In this document: piece by piece, positions 51,893-61,346 of the stretch | How positions within the stretch are numbered: position 1 is the stretch's first letter | How the letters are laid out: the number at the start of each line of letters is the position of its first letter | Source: Mesorhizobium sp. L-8-3 | GTDB taxonomy: Bacteria > Pseudomonadota > Alphaproteobacteria > Rhizobiales > Rhizobiaceae | Direction of reading: 5' to 3' | Assembly (NCBI RefSeq): GCF_016756615.1 | Contig: NZ_AP023262.1 | Location: forward strand, 4,403,501 to 4,467,500 | Length of the DNA stretch: 64,000 bases | The notes under the pieces: model-generated | Seen by the model: the letters and a program-made list of their open reading frames with translations, nothing else | Told to the model about the DNA's origin: nothing | The model's database searches: none | Position numbers and translations under genes: made by a program

Positions 51893-54466
51893 CTATCCCC
51901 GCATCTTCTCGCCGGCCGGATCGAACAGCGGTTCCGCATTGATGCGCGCCCGCCGGCGATGGCCGAGGATCTCGATCTCGAACAGTTCTTCGCTTTCGTC
52001 CTCGGCGAGCGCGGCTGGCACATAACCCTGCGCCAGCGACTTGCCGACATAGTGCGCATACCCGCCGGACGTCACCCAGCCGACCACGCGCCAATCGCCG
52101 TCCGCGATGCCGCGAACCGCCGAGGCTCCGCTGGCCGCAGCCGAGCCGCGCACTTCCTTGCCGGTCGCATCGAAGCGCGGCGCGCCGTAGCCATGCGGCT
52201 TCTCGACGGTGCCGAAATCCTTGTCGCCGACCTTGGCCCAGATCGGCTCGTCGCCCATGACGTCGGCATCCGCAGCCTCGACGATCAGCGACACGCGGCG
52301 CAGCTTGGGTCCGTCGGCCTTCTCCCGGGCCGCCACCTCGCGGCCGATGAAGTCGTTCTTCTCCAGCTTGATAAAGCGGTCCATCGAGCCTTCGAAGGGG
52401 CCGTAGATGGGCCGGAGTTCCCGGAACCAGGTCGGGAAATTCTTCTCCAGGCGCATCGACAGAAGCGCGCGCATTCCGAAATCGACGATGCCGAATTCCT
52501 CGCCGGCCGTCTTGATCGCCTGGTAGACGAGACGCTGGTAGGCCGGCTGCATCCAGATCTCGTAGCCGAGATCGCCGGTATAGGTGATGCGGTTGACCAT
52601 GCAGGGAGCGCCGCCCACCGCCATCTCGCGGAAGTCCATGAAGCGGAAGGCCGCCGACGAAACATCCTCGTCGACCAGCTTCTGCAGCAATGCCTGGCTT
52701 TTCGGTCCGGCGATCGACAGGCCGACCAGCGTCTGGTCGAAGCGGTGGATATGCACCGAGCCGTCGTTCGGCAGGTGCTTCTCGAACCAGCGCAGATGGT
52801 ATTTCTGCGCGGCCGAGGAGCCCCAGATCATGAATTTCTCGTTGCCGGTCTTGGCAATGGTGAAGTCGCCGATGAGCTTGCCGAATTCGTTGAGCATCGG
52901 CGTCAGCACGATGCGTCCCTTCTTCGGCATGCGGTTGGTCATCAGCCGGTTCAGGAAGTCTTCCGCACCGGGACCGGCCACCTCGTATTTGGCGAAATTG
53001 GCGATCTCGGTGACGCCGACCCGCTCGCGCGTGGCGCGCACCTCGTTGCCGATATGCTCGAAATCGTTGGAGCGGTGATAGGAGACGATGTCTTTCGCTT
53101 CCGTGCCCTTGGGCGCGAACCAAAGCGGCGTCTCCAGGCCCCAGCTGTCGCCCATAACCGCGTTCTGCGCGACCATCGTGTCATAGAGCGGCGTCGACTG
53201 CGCCGGCCGTGCGGCGGGCAGTTCCTCATTGGGGAAGCGGATCGAAAAGCGACGCGAATAGTTCTCGCGCACCTTGGCATTGGTGTAGCGCAGGGTCGCC
53301 CACTCGCCGAAGCGCGCAACGTCCATGCCCCAGACGTCGAAGCCGGGATCGCCGTTGACCATCCAGTTCGAGAGCGCGAGACCCACGCCGCCGCCCTGGG
53401 AGAAGCCGGCCATGACCGCGCATGCGCACCAGAAGTTCGTCAGCCCCTGCACCGGGCCGACCAGCGGATTGCCGTCGGGCGCGAAGGTGAACGGGCCGTT
53501 GATGATCTGCTTGATGCCGGCCTTCTCGATCCCCGGGAAATGCTTGAAGCCGATCTCGAGCGAGGGCGCGATGCGGTCGAGGTCGGGGATCAGCAGCTCA
53601 TGGCCGAAGTCCCAAGGAGTGTCGACCGGCGACCAGGGCTTGCAGGCCTTCTCATAGGTACCGAGCAGGATGCCGTTGCGCTCCTGCCTCGTATAGATCT
53701 CACCCTTGAAGTCGAGCACGCCGACCATCTCGCGCCCGGTCGCCCTGTTGAAATCCTCGACCTCCTTCATCGGCTCGGTCAGCAGATACATGTGCTCCAT
53801 GGCGAGCAGAGGCAGCTCGACGCCGACCATGCGGCCGACTTCGCGTGCCCACAGGCCGCCGCAGTTCACCACATGCTCGGCTTTCACCGTGCCCTTTTCG
53901 GTCACCACATTCCACGTGCCGTCGGGCTCTTGCGTCAGCTCGACGACCCGGTTGCGCAAGACGATCTCGGCGCCGAGTTTCTGGGCTGCCCTGGCATAGG
54001 CATGGGTGGTGCCCGATGGATCGAGATGGCCCTCGACGGGATCCCACATGGCGCCGACGAAATTCGTCTCGTCCATCAGCGGGAACATCGCCTTGGCTTC
54101 CGACGGGGTAATCAACTCGGTATCCATGCCGAGATAGCGACCCTTGGCGTGGGCAAGCCGCAGGAAGTCCATGCGCTCCGGCGTATCGGCCATCATGATG
54201 CCGCCGGTGAGGTGCAGCGAGCAGGACTGGCCGGAAAGCTCCTCAAGCTCCTTGTAGAGCTGGACCGTGTAGGCCTGCAGCTTGGCGACGTTGGGGTCGC
54301 CGTTCAGCGTGTGGAAGCCGCCGGCGGCGTGCCAAGACGAGCCCGACGTCAGCTCCGAGCGCTCGATCAGCATGACGTCGCTCCAGCCGGCCCTGGCCAG
54401 GTGATAGAGCACCGAGCAGCCGACGACGCCGCCGCCGATGACAACCGCTTTTGCGTGGGATCTCAT
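51893..54466 (-). CDS. Dimethylglycine/sarcosine dehydrogenase-like FAD enzyme (GcvT family)
   Basis: 857 residues from ATG (complement 54464-54466). The FAD motif VVIGGGVVGCSVLYHLA is at residues 8-24 and the covalent-flavin motif GSSWHAAG at 42-49 (His46). The DAO-type substrate part runs to ~410, then GcvT folate-binding and C-terminal barrels. It matches mammalian-type DMGDH/SarDH in length and order. It should oxidise dimethylglycine (or sarcosine), passing formaldehyde-level carbon to THF. RidA is the next gene upstream and the DddP-like gene downstream, all minus strand. Confidence 0.93.
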   Translation of the reverse strand: MRSHAKAVVIGGGVVGCSVLYHLARAGWSDVMLIERSELTSGSSWHAAGGFHTLNGDPNVAKLQAYTVQLYKELEELSGQSCSLHLTGGIMMADTPERMDFLRLAHAKGRYLGMDTELITPSEAKAMFPLMDETNFVGAMWDPVEGHLDPSGTTHAYARAAQKLGAEIVLRNRVVELTQEPDGTWNVVTEKGTVKAEHVVNCGGLWAREVGRMVGVELPLLAMEHMYLLTEPMKEVEDFNRATGREMVGVLDFKGEIYTRQERNGILLGTYEKACKPWSPVDTPWDFGHELLIPDLDRIAPSLEIGFKHFPGIEKAGIKQIINGPFTFAPDGNPLVGPVQGLTNFWCACAVMAGFSQGGGVGLALSNWMVNGDPGFDVWGMDVARFGEWATLRYTNAKVRENYSRRFSIRFPNEELPAARPAQSTPLYDTMVAQNAVMGDSWGLETPLWFAPKGTEAKDIVSYHRSNDFEHIGNEVRATRERVGVTEIANFAKYEVAGPGAEDFLNRLMTNRMPKKGRIVLTPMLNEFGKLIGDFTIAKTGNEKFMIWGSSAAQKYHLRWFEKHLPNDGSVHIHRFDQTLVGLSIAGPKSQALLQKLVDEDVSSAAFRFMDFREMAVGGAPCMVNRITYTGDLGYEIWMQPAYQRLVYQAIKTAGEEFGIVDFGMRALLSMRLEKNFPTWFRELRPIYGPFEGSMDRFIKLEKNDFIGREVAAREKADGPKLRRVSLIVEAADADVMGDEPIWAKVGDKDFGTVEKPHGYGAPRFDATGKEVRGSAAASGASAVRGIADGDWRVVGWVTSGGYAHYVGKSLAQGYVPAALAEDESEELFEIEILGHRRRARINAEPLFDPAGEKMRG

Positions 54467-54513
54467 AACAGTTGGTTCCGGTTCCGTAATGTATCGATGA
54501 AAGGAGGGACGAG

Positions 54514-54897
54514 TCAGGCTGCCGCGATGGCTTCGATTTCGATCAGCCAGGCCTCGTCGAAAATCCCGGCGATCACGATCGTGAGGGCGATCCTGCGGCC
54601 GGCCAGGATCTCGTTGCGTATCTGACGATATTCGACGCCGTGGCGACGGTCCGCCAGGAAGGTGGTGACCTTGACCAGGTTGTCGAGCGTCATGTCGGCG
54701 GCGCGAAGCTGCGCCTCGATATTGGCCCAGGCGAGCCGGGCCTGGCTGGCGAAATCGGTGGGGACGGTACCGTCCGGCGCAACTGGGATCTGGCCGCTGA
54801 TGTGCAGGATGCGCGTTGCCCCAATCGTTTCGACGGCCTGGGCGTAGCCGCCCTGTGCCTGCGGCGCGTCCGGTGCGTTGATGAGGCGGCGGTTCAT
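54514..54897 (-). CDS. RidA/YjgF-family protein
   Basis: 127 residues from the ATG giving MNRRLINAPDAPQAQGGYAQA; earlier in-frame codons are read-through of the gap. The blocks RILHISGQIPVAPDG, QARLAWANIEAQLRAADMTLDNLVKVTTFL (in part) and the C-terminal IEIEAIAA strand are those of the RidA family, which hydrolyses reactive 2-aminoacrylate or other imines. It would protect against imine by-products of the adjacent amine dehydrogenase. The start is 47 bases upstream of the dehydrogenase start region, same strand. Confidence 0.88.
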   Translation of the reverse strand: MNRRLINAPDAPQAQGGYAQAVETIGATRILHISGQIPVAPDGTVPTDFASQARLAWANIEAQLRAADMTLDNLVKVTTFLADRRHGVEYRQIRNEILAGRRIALTIVIAGIFDEAWLIEIEAIAAA

Positions 54898-55098
54898 GGG
54901 GTCTCGACCCGGGATTGATCGGAACCGCGTGCCGGGCGGCCTCGGAAGGGAGCGTGGGAGCGAGCCGCCGCATGGATGGTTCGCCCCGGCAAGGGGAGGG
55001 ATAGCGCCGTCGACGCGGCGAGGCGGCTGACGTGGTCCGGCCAACGATCGAGGTCTGTGAGGATCATTTCAGTGCCATCCCTGTGGTAGACCGGTCGA

Positions 55099-55884
55099 CT
55101 ACAGGAGCCTTGCTATGGTGTATGTCAGGCCGAAGGCGACATATTCATATTTGAAGTCTGTCTTCTCTATGAATTCCATGAATGCCTTATGCTCATGCTC
55201 CTGCCATCCATAGTATCCGATAAGTTCGTCGAAGCAGATCCATGAACCTTTTCGTAGCATGTGGCCAAGCGTCTCGAATATGGTCTTTGTCGAGCTGTAC
55301 AGGTCGCAGTCGACGCGAAGAAGAGATATGATCTCGCCTTCATGCTCTTTCGCCCAAACGGGCAGCGTGTCGTCGAACCAGCCTTTGTAGAGACGGACAT
55401 TCGCCGGCATTTCGGGCAGGCCCTTCAGCCAGCCGAAGGCCCCTTTCATCGAGTGGGACCAATCCTCCGGTAGACCCTCGAAAGAGTCGAACCCATGGAT
55501 CGTATGCTTCGGGAAAATTTTCGCGAGGGCACGGGTGGAACCGCCCTTGAAGACGCCGAGGTCGACGACGAGCGTGTCCGCCGTCGGGGAGATTTCGTCC
55601 TTGCGCGCCTCTAGGACCCGGAACTGGTCCCTTTGCCAAAGCGCGTGCCGCATCTCCTTGTCGATGAAGTCGTAGGTGTCCCGGGCCGCACGGCGGCTGC
55701 GTTCCCGTATCGTCTCCACGAACCGGTACTCCGCGTCGAGATATTCCCGAATGGCCAGGCTGGTCGGGCTCTGTCCGATCTGTGCGACCATATCGCCGAT
55801 GTCGAGCTTGAGCCGCGTCTCGGCGAAGACGGCCTTCAGCTCTTCGCGCACAATCTTGCGCAGTTCTTCCTTGTCTATGCTCAC
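55099..55884 (-). CDS. TylF/MycF-type SAM-dependent O-methyltransferase
   Basis: 261 residues from a GTG with GGAGA at 8 bases; the frame begins 14 codons earlier. A SAM motif VVDLGVFKGGSTRAL, the acidic pair and substrate block GFDSFEGLPEDW, and the metal site LRVDCDLYSSTK match the macrocin-O-methyltransferase (TylF) family. An N-terminal helical region precedes the fold. Its base composition is a little less GC-rich than its neighbours. Acceptor unknown; possibly a sugar on the cell surface. It sits between RidA and MttB2 without overlap. Confidence 0.85.
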   Translation of the reverse strand: MSIDKEELRKIVREELKAVFAETRLKLDIGDMVAQIGQSPTSLAIREYLDAEYRFVETIRERSRRAARDTYDFIDKEMRHALWQRDQFRVLEARKDEISPTADTLVVDLGVFKGGSTRALAKIFPKHTIHGFDSFEGLPEDWSHSMKGAFGWLKGLPEMPANVRLYKGWFDDTLPVWAKEHEGEIISLLRVDCDLYSSTKTIFETLGHMLRKGSWICFDELIGYYGWQEHEHKAFMEFIEKTDFKYEYVAFGLTYTIARLL

Positions 55885-55934
55885 GACCAAATCTCCGATG
55901 TGCGGATGCCAAGTCGGTCCGGACAAAGTCTAGC

Positions 55935-57512
55935 TCAAAAATCGGTCGGCGCGCCGCCCTCGGCCTTACGTTTCTCCACGAAGGCGTTGATCTCCTCGCG
56001 GATGGCCGGATCGATGTAAGGCTCCTCGTAGGAGGCGAGCCTCTCCTTCCAGACGCGGTTGGCGCGCTCCAATGCCGTGGGCGCGCCGGCCTCGCTCCAG
56101 GTCTCGAAGTTGCGCCAGTCCGAGAGGATCGGGGAATAGAAGGCGGTCTTGTAGCGCGACTGGGTGTGCGGCGTTCCGAAGAAGTGGCCGCCGGGACCGA
56201 CGGCGCGGATGGCCTCGACGGCCAGCGCATCCTCCGACAGATCGAGCGGCGTCAGGAACTCCGCCACCATCTGCAGGAGGTCGATGTCTAGGATCGTCTT
56301 CTCGTAGGAACAGCGCAGCCCGCCTTCCAGCCATCCGGCACCGTGCATCATCAGATTGCCGCCGCCCTGGATGGCGCCCCAAAGCGAGAACACGCTTTCA
56401 TAGGCGGCCTGCGCGTCGACCGTGTTGGCCGCGCAGGTGTTGGAAGTGCGGTAGGGTATGTTGTAGCGCCGCGCCAGCTGACCGCCGACGAGCTGCGCCT
56501 TCATATATTCTGGCGTGCCGAAGGCGGGCGCGCCGGATTTCATGTCGACGTTGGAGGTGAAACCGCCATAGCCGACCGGCGCGCCCTTGCGCACCATCTG
56601 CGTGAACGAGATGCCGGCCAGCGCCTCGGCATTCTGCTGCACCAGCGCGCCGGCGACCGTCACGGGCGCCATGGCACCGGACAATGTGAAGGGCGTGACG
56701 ATCACCACCTGACCCATGGACGACATCTGGATGATGCCTTCCATCATCGGGATGTCGAGCTTGAGCGGCGAATTGGTGTTGATGATGGTGAAGACCGATG
56801 GCTCGTCCATGAGCTGTTCGCGCGACACGCCGCGGGCGATACGGGTGATCTCGATGCCGTCGAGATTGCGCTCCTTGCCGAGCGAGTAGATGTGGAAGAC
56901 CTTGTCCGTGAGCAGCGCGAGATCGCGGATGCACTCGAGATGGCGCACAGACGGATGGATGTCGATCGGCTCGACCGGATAGCCGCCGGTGCAGTTCAGG
57001 ATGTTGTGCATTTGCGCAAGCCGCAGGAAGTTCCTGTAGTCTTCCTGGTTGCCGGGACGGCGCCCACGGTCGATGTCGGAACAATTCGGAGCCGACGCCA
57101 TCATCGAAAAGATCAGATTGTCGCCGCCGAATGTGACGTTATGCGTCGGGTTGCGCGCATGCATGGTGAACTGCGGCGGGCAGTGCGCGATGAGCTCCAG
57201 GATCATGTCGCTGTCGAAGCGGACCCGCTCGCTGCCTTCGCGCACGTCGGCGCCATACTGCTTCATGATGCGGCGGGCTTCATCGTGAAGCACGTCGACG
57301 CCGATCTCCTCGAGCACGCGCAGCGACGCCAGATGGATCGATTCGAGCTCGTCGTCGGAGACCAGTCTCGTAGGCGGGAAGGGCATCCGGAGCTGGCGGA
57401 ACGGCGGCTGCTCGAAGGGGGCGGAGCCGACGGCGCGTTTGCCGGCACGTCCGCCGCGGCGACCACGGTCGGTGGCGAGAACCGGTTCGGCCGGGTGGAG
57501 CGCGGCGGTCAT
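55935..57512 (-). CDS. MttB-family methyltransferase, copy 2
   Basis: 525 residues from ATG (complement 57510-57512) with GAGGAATTTCC upstream. The N-terminus has an Arg/Gly-rich stretch (DRGRRGGRAGKRAVGS, about residues 15-30) before the TIM barrel that begins near TRLVSDDELESIHLASLR. Barrel blocks GGYPVEPIDIHPSVRHLE, TIINTNSPLKLDIPM, SGAMAPVTVAGALVQQNAE and HGAGWLEGGLRCSYEK match the family. No UAG codon, so a non-pyrrolysine member. No corrinoid gene is adjacent; it may share the one at 38 kb. Substrate unknown and clearly different from copy 1 in several pocket-lining segments. Confidence 0.9.
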   Translation of the reverse strand: MTAALHPAEPVLATDRGRRGGRAGKRAVGSAPFEQPPFRQLRMPFPPTRLVSDDELESIHLASLRVLEEIGVDVLHDEARRIMKQYGADVREGSERVRFDSDMILELIAHCPPQFTMHARNPTHNVTFGGDNLIFSMMASAPNCSDIDRGRRPGNQEDYRNFLRLAQMHNILNCTGGYPVEPIDIHPSVRHLECIRDLALLTDKVFHIYSLGKERNLDGIEITRIARGVSREQLMDEPSVFTIINTNSPLKLDIPMMEGIIQMSSMGQVVIVTPFTLSGAMAPVTVAGALVQQNAEALAGISFTQMVRKGAPVGYGGFTSNVDMKSGAPAFGTPEYMKAQLVGGQLARRYNIPYRTSNTCAANTVDAQAAYESVFSLWGAIQGGGNLMMHGAGWLEGGLRCSYEKTILDIDLLQMVAEFLTPLDLSEDALAVEAIRAVGPGGHFFGTPHTQSRYKTAFYSPILSDWRNFETWSEAGAPTALERANRVWKERLASYEEPYIDPAIREEINAFVEKRKAEGGAPTDF

Positions 57513-57761
57513 GGAAATTCCTCGTGGCGAAGCATGTTTCGCCGGCATAATGGACCGGGGCTAGACGCCCGGGTACGGAAGCTACGACTACTAGCGCGAA
57601 GGAAGCGACATCGTGCGGGCTGCAGGTTGGCCGACGAGACAGGACCCCCTGCTGGAGGGATCGATTGCTCTTCCTGTCCCAAGGAGGCGCCTTCGCGGCG
57701 TGGCATTGATGCCCTGCGGCTCTGCTCGCCTGGTGCGTGCGGCGTCTGAGGGAGACAGGAT

Positions 57762-58913
57762 TTGGGCGTCGCGGAAAAGACACCATGGCCGGCGCTCACC
57801 GGCGTCATCGCGACGGTTTCCGTGTTCGCGATCGCGCAGGGCCTCAGCTATCCTTTGCTCAGCTTCATCCTTGAGCGGCAGGGCGCGTCATCGAGCCTGA
57901 TCGGGCTGTCGGCAGCCATGACACCGCTCGGCTTCATCGTGTCGGCGCCGGTCATCCCGTCGCTGGTGCGGCGTTTCGGGGCAGCGCGTACGGCGCTCGT
58001 CTGTGCTTTCCTGGGCGCGACGCTGCTGGCCCTGATCGGCTGGACGCGGGATGTCTGGCTCTGGTTCCCGCTGCGTTTCCTGCTCGGCTTCTCGATCAAT
58101 CCGCTCTACGTGATCAGCGAGACCTGGATGCTCATGCTGGCGCCGCCGTCCAGCCGCGGCCGGATCATGGGCGCCTACACCGCGGTCGTCTCCGCCGGCT
58201 TCGCCACCGGCCCGCTGATCCTGTCGATTGCCGGAACACAAGGCTGGACGCCGTTCCTCGTCGGCATCGCAGCCTTCGGTCTCTGCACCTTCTGTCTCGG
58301 AGCGGTCTTGCCGCGCCTGCCGGAGTTCCACGACGCCGACGGCGACGCCTCGCTCGCTCGCTTCATTCCGCTCGCGGCGCTGCTTCTCCTCGCCGTGACC
58401 GTCGCTGCTGCCTTCGAGCAATCCCTGTTGTCGTTGACGTCGGTCTATGCGCGCAGCTACGGCAATACGGAGGCAGCGACCGCCACGTTGCTCGCCGTCT
58501 TCGTCGCCGGCAACATCGCCTTGCAGGTTCCGCTTGGCATGGTCGCCGAACGGCTCGGGCCCGCGAAGGGGCTCGCACTCTGCGCGGCGGGGTCGGCGCT
58601 CGGCTGCCTGCTGCTGCCTTTCCTGTTTGCGACCCCGCTGATATGGCCGCTCGCCTTCGTGTTGGGAGCCATATCTTTCGGCATCTATACGATGGCGCTG
58701 ATCGAGCTGGCGAACAGGTTCAGCGGGCCGATGCTGATCGCCGGCAATGCGGCCTTTGCGCTGTTCTGGGGTGTGGGCGGCATCGCCGGTCCGCCTGTCA
58801 CTGGTGCCGTCATGGACATCGTAGGAACTCAGGGGCTGCCGCTCGCTCTAGGCTCATTGTGTTTCGTTCTCGCCCTGCTTCAGACCGGGCGCCGGAGCGC
58901 GTGGGGCCGGTAA
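57762..58913 (+). CDS. MFS transporter
   Basis: 383 residues from a TTG at 57762 with GAGGGA eight bases upstream; a short N-terminus then 11-12 membrane spans. MFS features: VIPSLVRRFGAART after the second span and the charged/glycine pattern GMVAERLGPAKGLAL in the second half. Size and layout suit the UMF/YcaD-like small-solute MFS group. Substrate unknown. It is divergent from MttB2 across 249 bp with no recognised operator. Confidence 0.85.
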   Translation: MGVAEKTPWPALTGVIATVSVFAIAQGLSYPLLSFILERQGASSSLIGLSAAMTPLGFIVSAPVIPSLVRRFGAARTALVCAFLGATLLALIGWTRDVWLWFPLRFLLGFSINPLYVISETWMLMLAPPSSRGRIMGAYTAVVSAGFATGPLILSIAGTQGWTPFLVGIAAFGLCTFCLGAVLPRLPEFHDADGDASLARFIPLAALLLLAVTVAAAFEQSLLSLTSVYARSYGNTEAATATLLAVFVAGNIALQVPLGMVAERLGPAKGLALCAAGSALGCLLLPFLFATPLIWPLAFVLGAISFGIYTMALIELANRFSGPMLIAGNAAFALFWGVGGIAGPPVTGAVMDIVGTQGLPLALGSLCFVLALLQTGRRSAWGR

Positions 58914-59131
58914 CTGCTTGAAGCATCGAACCAGTCTCGGCTAGTGTGCGCTCATGAGCGCCTTCGACGCCCATCTCCGCACGCCAGGCACCGCCGTAAC
59001 GCCGTCCCCGCGCACACGGCATGCGGAGCTGTTGCGGCTGTGCGCCCGCATCGGCTACTCGCCGCCCGCTCTTTTCTGAGGATCCATCCCGGCAACGCTG
59101 CCGGACCGATTCAAGAGAAGAGGCTAAATCC

Positions 59132-60514
59132 ATGACCTATCAGAATTATTCGCTGAAGCAGTTGCAGGCGATCGACGCCGCGCATCATCTCCATCCCTTC
59201 ACCGACCACAAGGACCTGCGCGCGGCGGGATCCCGCATGATCACCCACGCCGATGGACCGTACATCTACGATTCGGAAGGCAACGAGATCCTCGACGGCA
59301 TGGCGGGCCTGTGGTGCGTCAATGTCGGCTACGGCCGCAACGAGCTGGCCGAAGCGGCCTACAGACAGATGAAGGAGCTGCCGTTCTACAACTCCTTCTT
59401 CCGCTGCACGACGCCGACGCCGGTGCTGCTCGCCAAGAAGATCGCCGAGCTCGCGCCTGACAACATCAACCAGGTATTCTACGGCTCGTCAGGGTCCGAG
59501 GCCAACGATACGGCCTTGCGCCTGGTGCGCCACTTCTGGGCACTGCAAGGCAAGCCGCAGAAGAACCGCATCATCTCGCGCAACATGGCCTATCACGGCT
59601 CGACAATCGCCGGCGCGTCGCTGGGCGGCATGGGCGGCATGCACGAGCAGCTTGGCGGCGCCGTGCCGAACGTCGTGCATGTCATGATGCCCTACGCCTA
59701 TGAACTCGCGTTGCCGGGTGAGAACGACCACGATTTCGGGCTGCGTGCGGCCAAGGCCGTCGAGGATGCAATCCTCGAGGCGGGCGCCGACAATGTCGCG
59801 GCCTTCATCGGCGAGCCGGTCATGGGGGCGGGTGGCGTCAAGATACCGCCTGCGAGCTATTGGCCGGAAGTCCAGCGCATCTGCCGCAAATACGACGTGC
59901 TTTTGATGCTGGACGAGGTGATCACCGGTTACGGACGCACCGGCGAGTGGTTCGCAGCCCAGACCTTCGACCTCGAGCCCGATACCATCACCACGGCCAA
60001 GGCGCTGACCTCAGGGTACCAGCCCCTGTCGGCGCTCCTGGTCGGCGATCGTATCGCCGCCACACTGGTCGAGAAGGGCGGCGAGTTCTATCACGGCTAC
60101 ACCTATTCGGGGCATCCCGTGGCCTGCGCGGTGGGGTTGGAGAACATCGAGATCATCCAGCGCGAAGGCCTGGTCGAACGCGTCAAGAACGACACCGGTC
60201 CCTATTTCGCCAAGGCGCTGCAGGAGCATCTTGGTGACCACGACATCGTCGGCGAGGTGCGTGCGATCGGTCTCATGGGCGCCATCGAGATCGTCAAGGA
60301 CAAGGCGACCAAGGAACGCTTCGAGCCGTCGGGCAGTGCCGCTGTCGTGGTGCGCGACCATGCGATCGCCAACGGCATGATGCTGCGCGCCACCGGCGAC
60401 ACGATGATCATGTCGCCGCCGCTGATCTGGACCCGCGACACGATCGACCTCGCCTGCGAACGCATCCGCAAGGCGCTCGATCTCGCCAAGGCGGATCTCT
60501 TCCGCTCGAAATAG
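59132..60514 (+). CDS. Class III aminotransferase, taurine/putrescine-pyruvate type
   Basis: 460 residues from ATG 59132 with AGAAGAGG upstream. PLP site: GSSGSEANDTALRL (118-131), Asp261 in LMLDEVITGYGRTG and Lys290 in TTAKALTSGYQPLS. The N-terminal DAAHHLHPFTDHKDL and the AYHGSTIAGASLGG segment (153-166) are typical of omega-amino:pyruvate aminotransferases (taurine-, beta-alanine-, putrescine-pyruvate). The amino donor is unknown. Its gene follows the MFS transporter by 218 bp and ends before two hairpins. Confidence 0.9.
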   Translation: MTYQNYSLKQLQAIDAAHHLHPFTDHKDLRAAGSRMITHADGPYIYDSEGNEILDGMAGLWCVNVGYGRNELAEAAYRQMKELPFYNSFFRCTTPTPVLLAKKIAELAPDNINQVFYGSSGSEANDTALRLVRHFWALQGKPQKNRIISRNMAYHGSTIAGASLGGMGGMHEQLGGAVPNVVHVMMPYAYELALPGENDHDFGLRAAKAVEDAILEAGADNVAAFIGEPVMGAGGVKIPPASYWPEVQRICRKYDVLLMLDEVITGYGRTGEWFAAQTFDLEPDTITTAKALTSGYQPLSALLVGDRIAATLVEKGGEFYHGYTYSGHPVACAVGLENIEIIQREGLVERVKNDTGPYFAKALQEHLGDHDIVGEVRAIGLMGAIEIVKDKATKERFEPSGSAAVVVRDHAIANGMMLRATGDTMIMSPPLIWTRDTIDLACERIRKALDLAKADLFRSK

Positions 60515-60621
60515 TTGTCATGCCAGCGGTCGACGATATCGACCGCTGGAGCGCGCGACCGCGTGGCCCACGCCCGTTGGCGCGAAAGCCAAAGCGGCCC
60601 GGAGGGCCGCGCCGGCGATTG

Positions 60622-60672
60622 AGGTAAGGTGGATGTGCAGCATCCACCTTACCTGGATGTGTCAACATCCAG
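60622..60672. terminator. Two adjoining hairpins after aminotransferase
   Basis: First hairpin: 14-bp arms AGGTAAGGTGGATG / CATCCACCTTACCT (60622-60635 and 60641-60654). Second: 8-bp arms CTGGATGT / ACATCCAG (60653-60660 and 60665-60672). They share two bases, so only one may be able to form fully at a time. No T run follows; this may be a terminator or an attenuator-like switch before the AhpD-like gene. Confidence 0.5.
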
Positions 60673-60743
60673 TGCCACTGGTATCAGAGGGCAGGGCGCA
60701 TCTGCGTCCTGCCCGCGATGTTCCGCCGACAGAGGAGGCGACC

Positions 60744-61154
60744 ATGACCGGAAAACCTGTTGTCCCGCCGATCGAATATGAGGCGGCGAGCGACGAGGTC
60801 AGAGCCGTCTATGACGACATCATGCGGACGCGCAAGGTCGACTGGATCAACAATTTCTGGAAGGTCCTCGCCCATGACCCGGCCCTGCTCAGGCGTACAT
60901 GGGAGGACCTGAAGCAGGTGATGGCGCCGGGCGCGCTCGATCCTCTGGTCAAGGAGATGCTCTATATCGCGGTGTCCGCGACCAATGGCTGCGAATACTG
61001 CACCTATTCGCATACGGCCTCTGCGCGGGCCAAGGGCATGAGCGAGGCGCAGCTCATGGAACTGCTCGCCGTCGTCGGCATGGCGAACCAGACCAACCGG
61101 TTGGCGAACGGGCTGCGCCCGCCGGTCGACCCACAGTTCGAGCCGCGTGGGTAG
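60744..61154 (+). CDS. AhpD-like carboxymuconolactone decarboxylase family protein
   Basis: 136 residues; ATG 60744 with AGAGGAGG upstream. The redox motif is Cys83-x-x-Cys86 with His90 (NGCEYCTYSH), on the helix following EMLYIAVSATN, which is the AhpD/CMD peroxidase-like arrangement. Such proteins are small alkylhydroperoxidase-type reductants or related. It is 72 bases after the paired hairpins, and not obviously part of the aminotransferase operon. Confidence 0.9.
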   Translation: MTGKPVVPPIEYEAASDEVRAVYDDIMRTRKVDWINNFWKVLAHDPALLRRTWEDLKQVMAPGALDPLVKEMLYIAVSATNGCEYCTYSHTASARAKGMSEAQLMELLAVVGMANQTNRLANGLRPPVDPQFEPRG

Positions 61155-61346
61155 CGTTGCTGCGCTGTCACTTCCTTGGTGGCGTTGACAACGCTTATCT
61201 CCTGGCTCTCCGCGCAGTACTTCACGGTGTCCTTGGCCGTGTTGCCGAGCACGTCGGGATCCATTGAGAGTTCCTGGAAAATTCGCCTCTCGGCGGCGAC
61301 GCAAGCTGAACAGAGGCACCCGAGTCAGGGGAGAGGCTAGCCGGGG

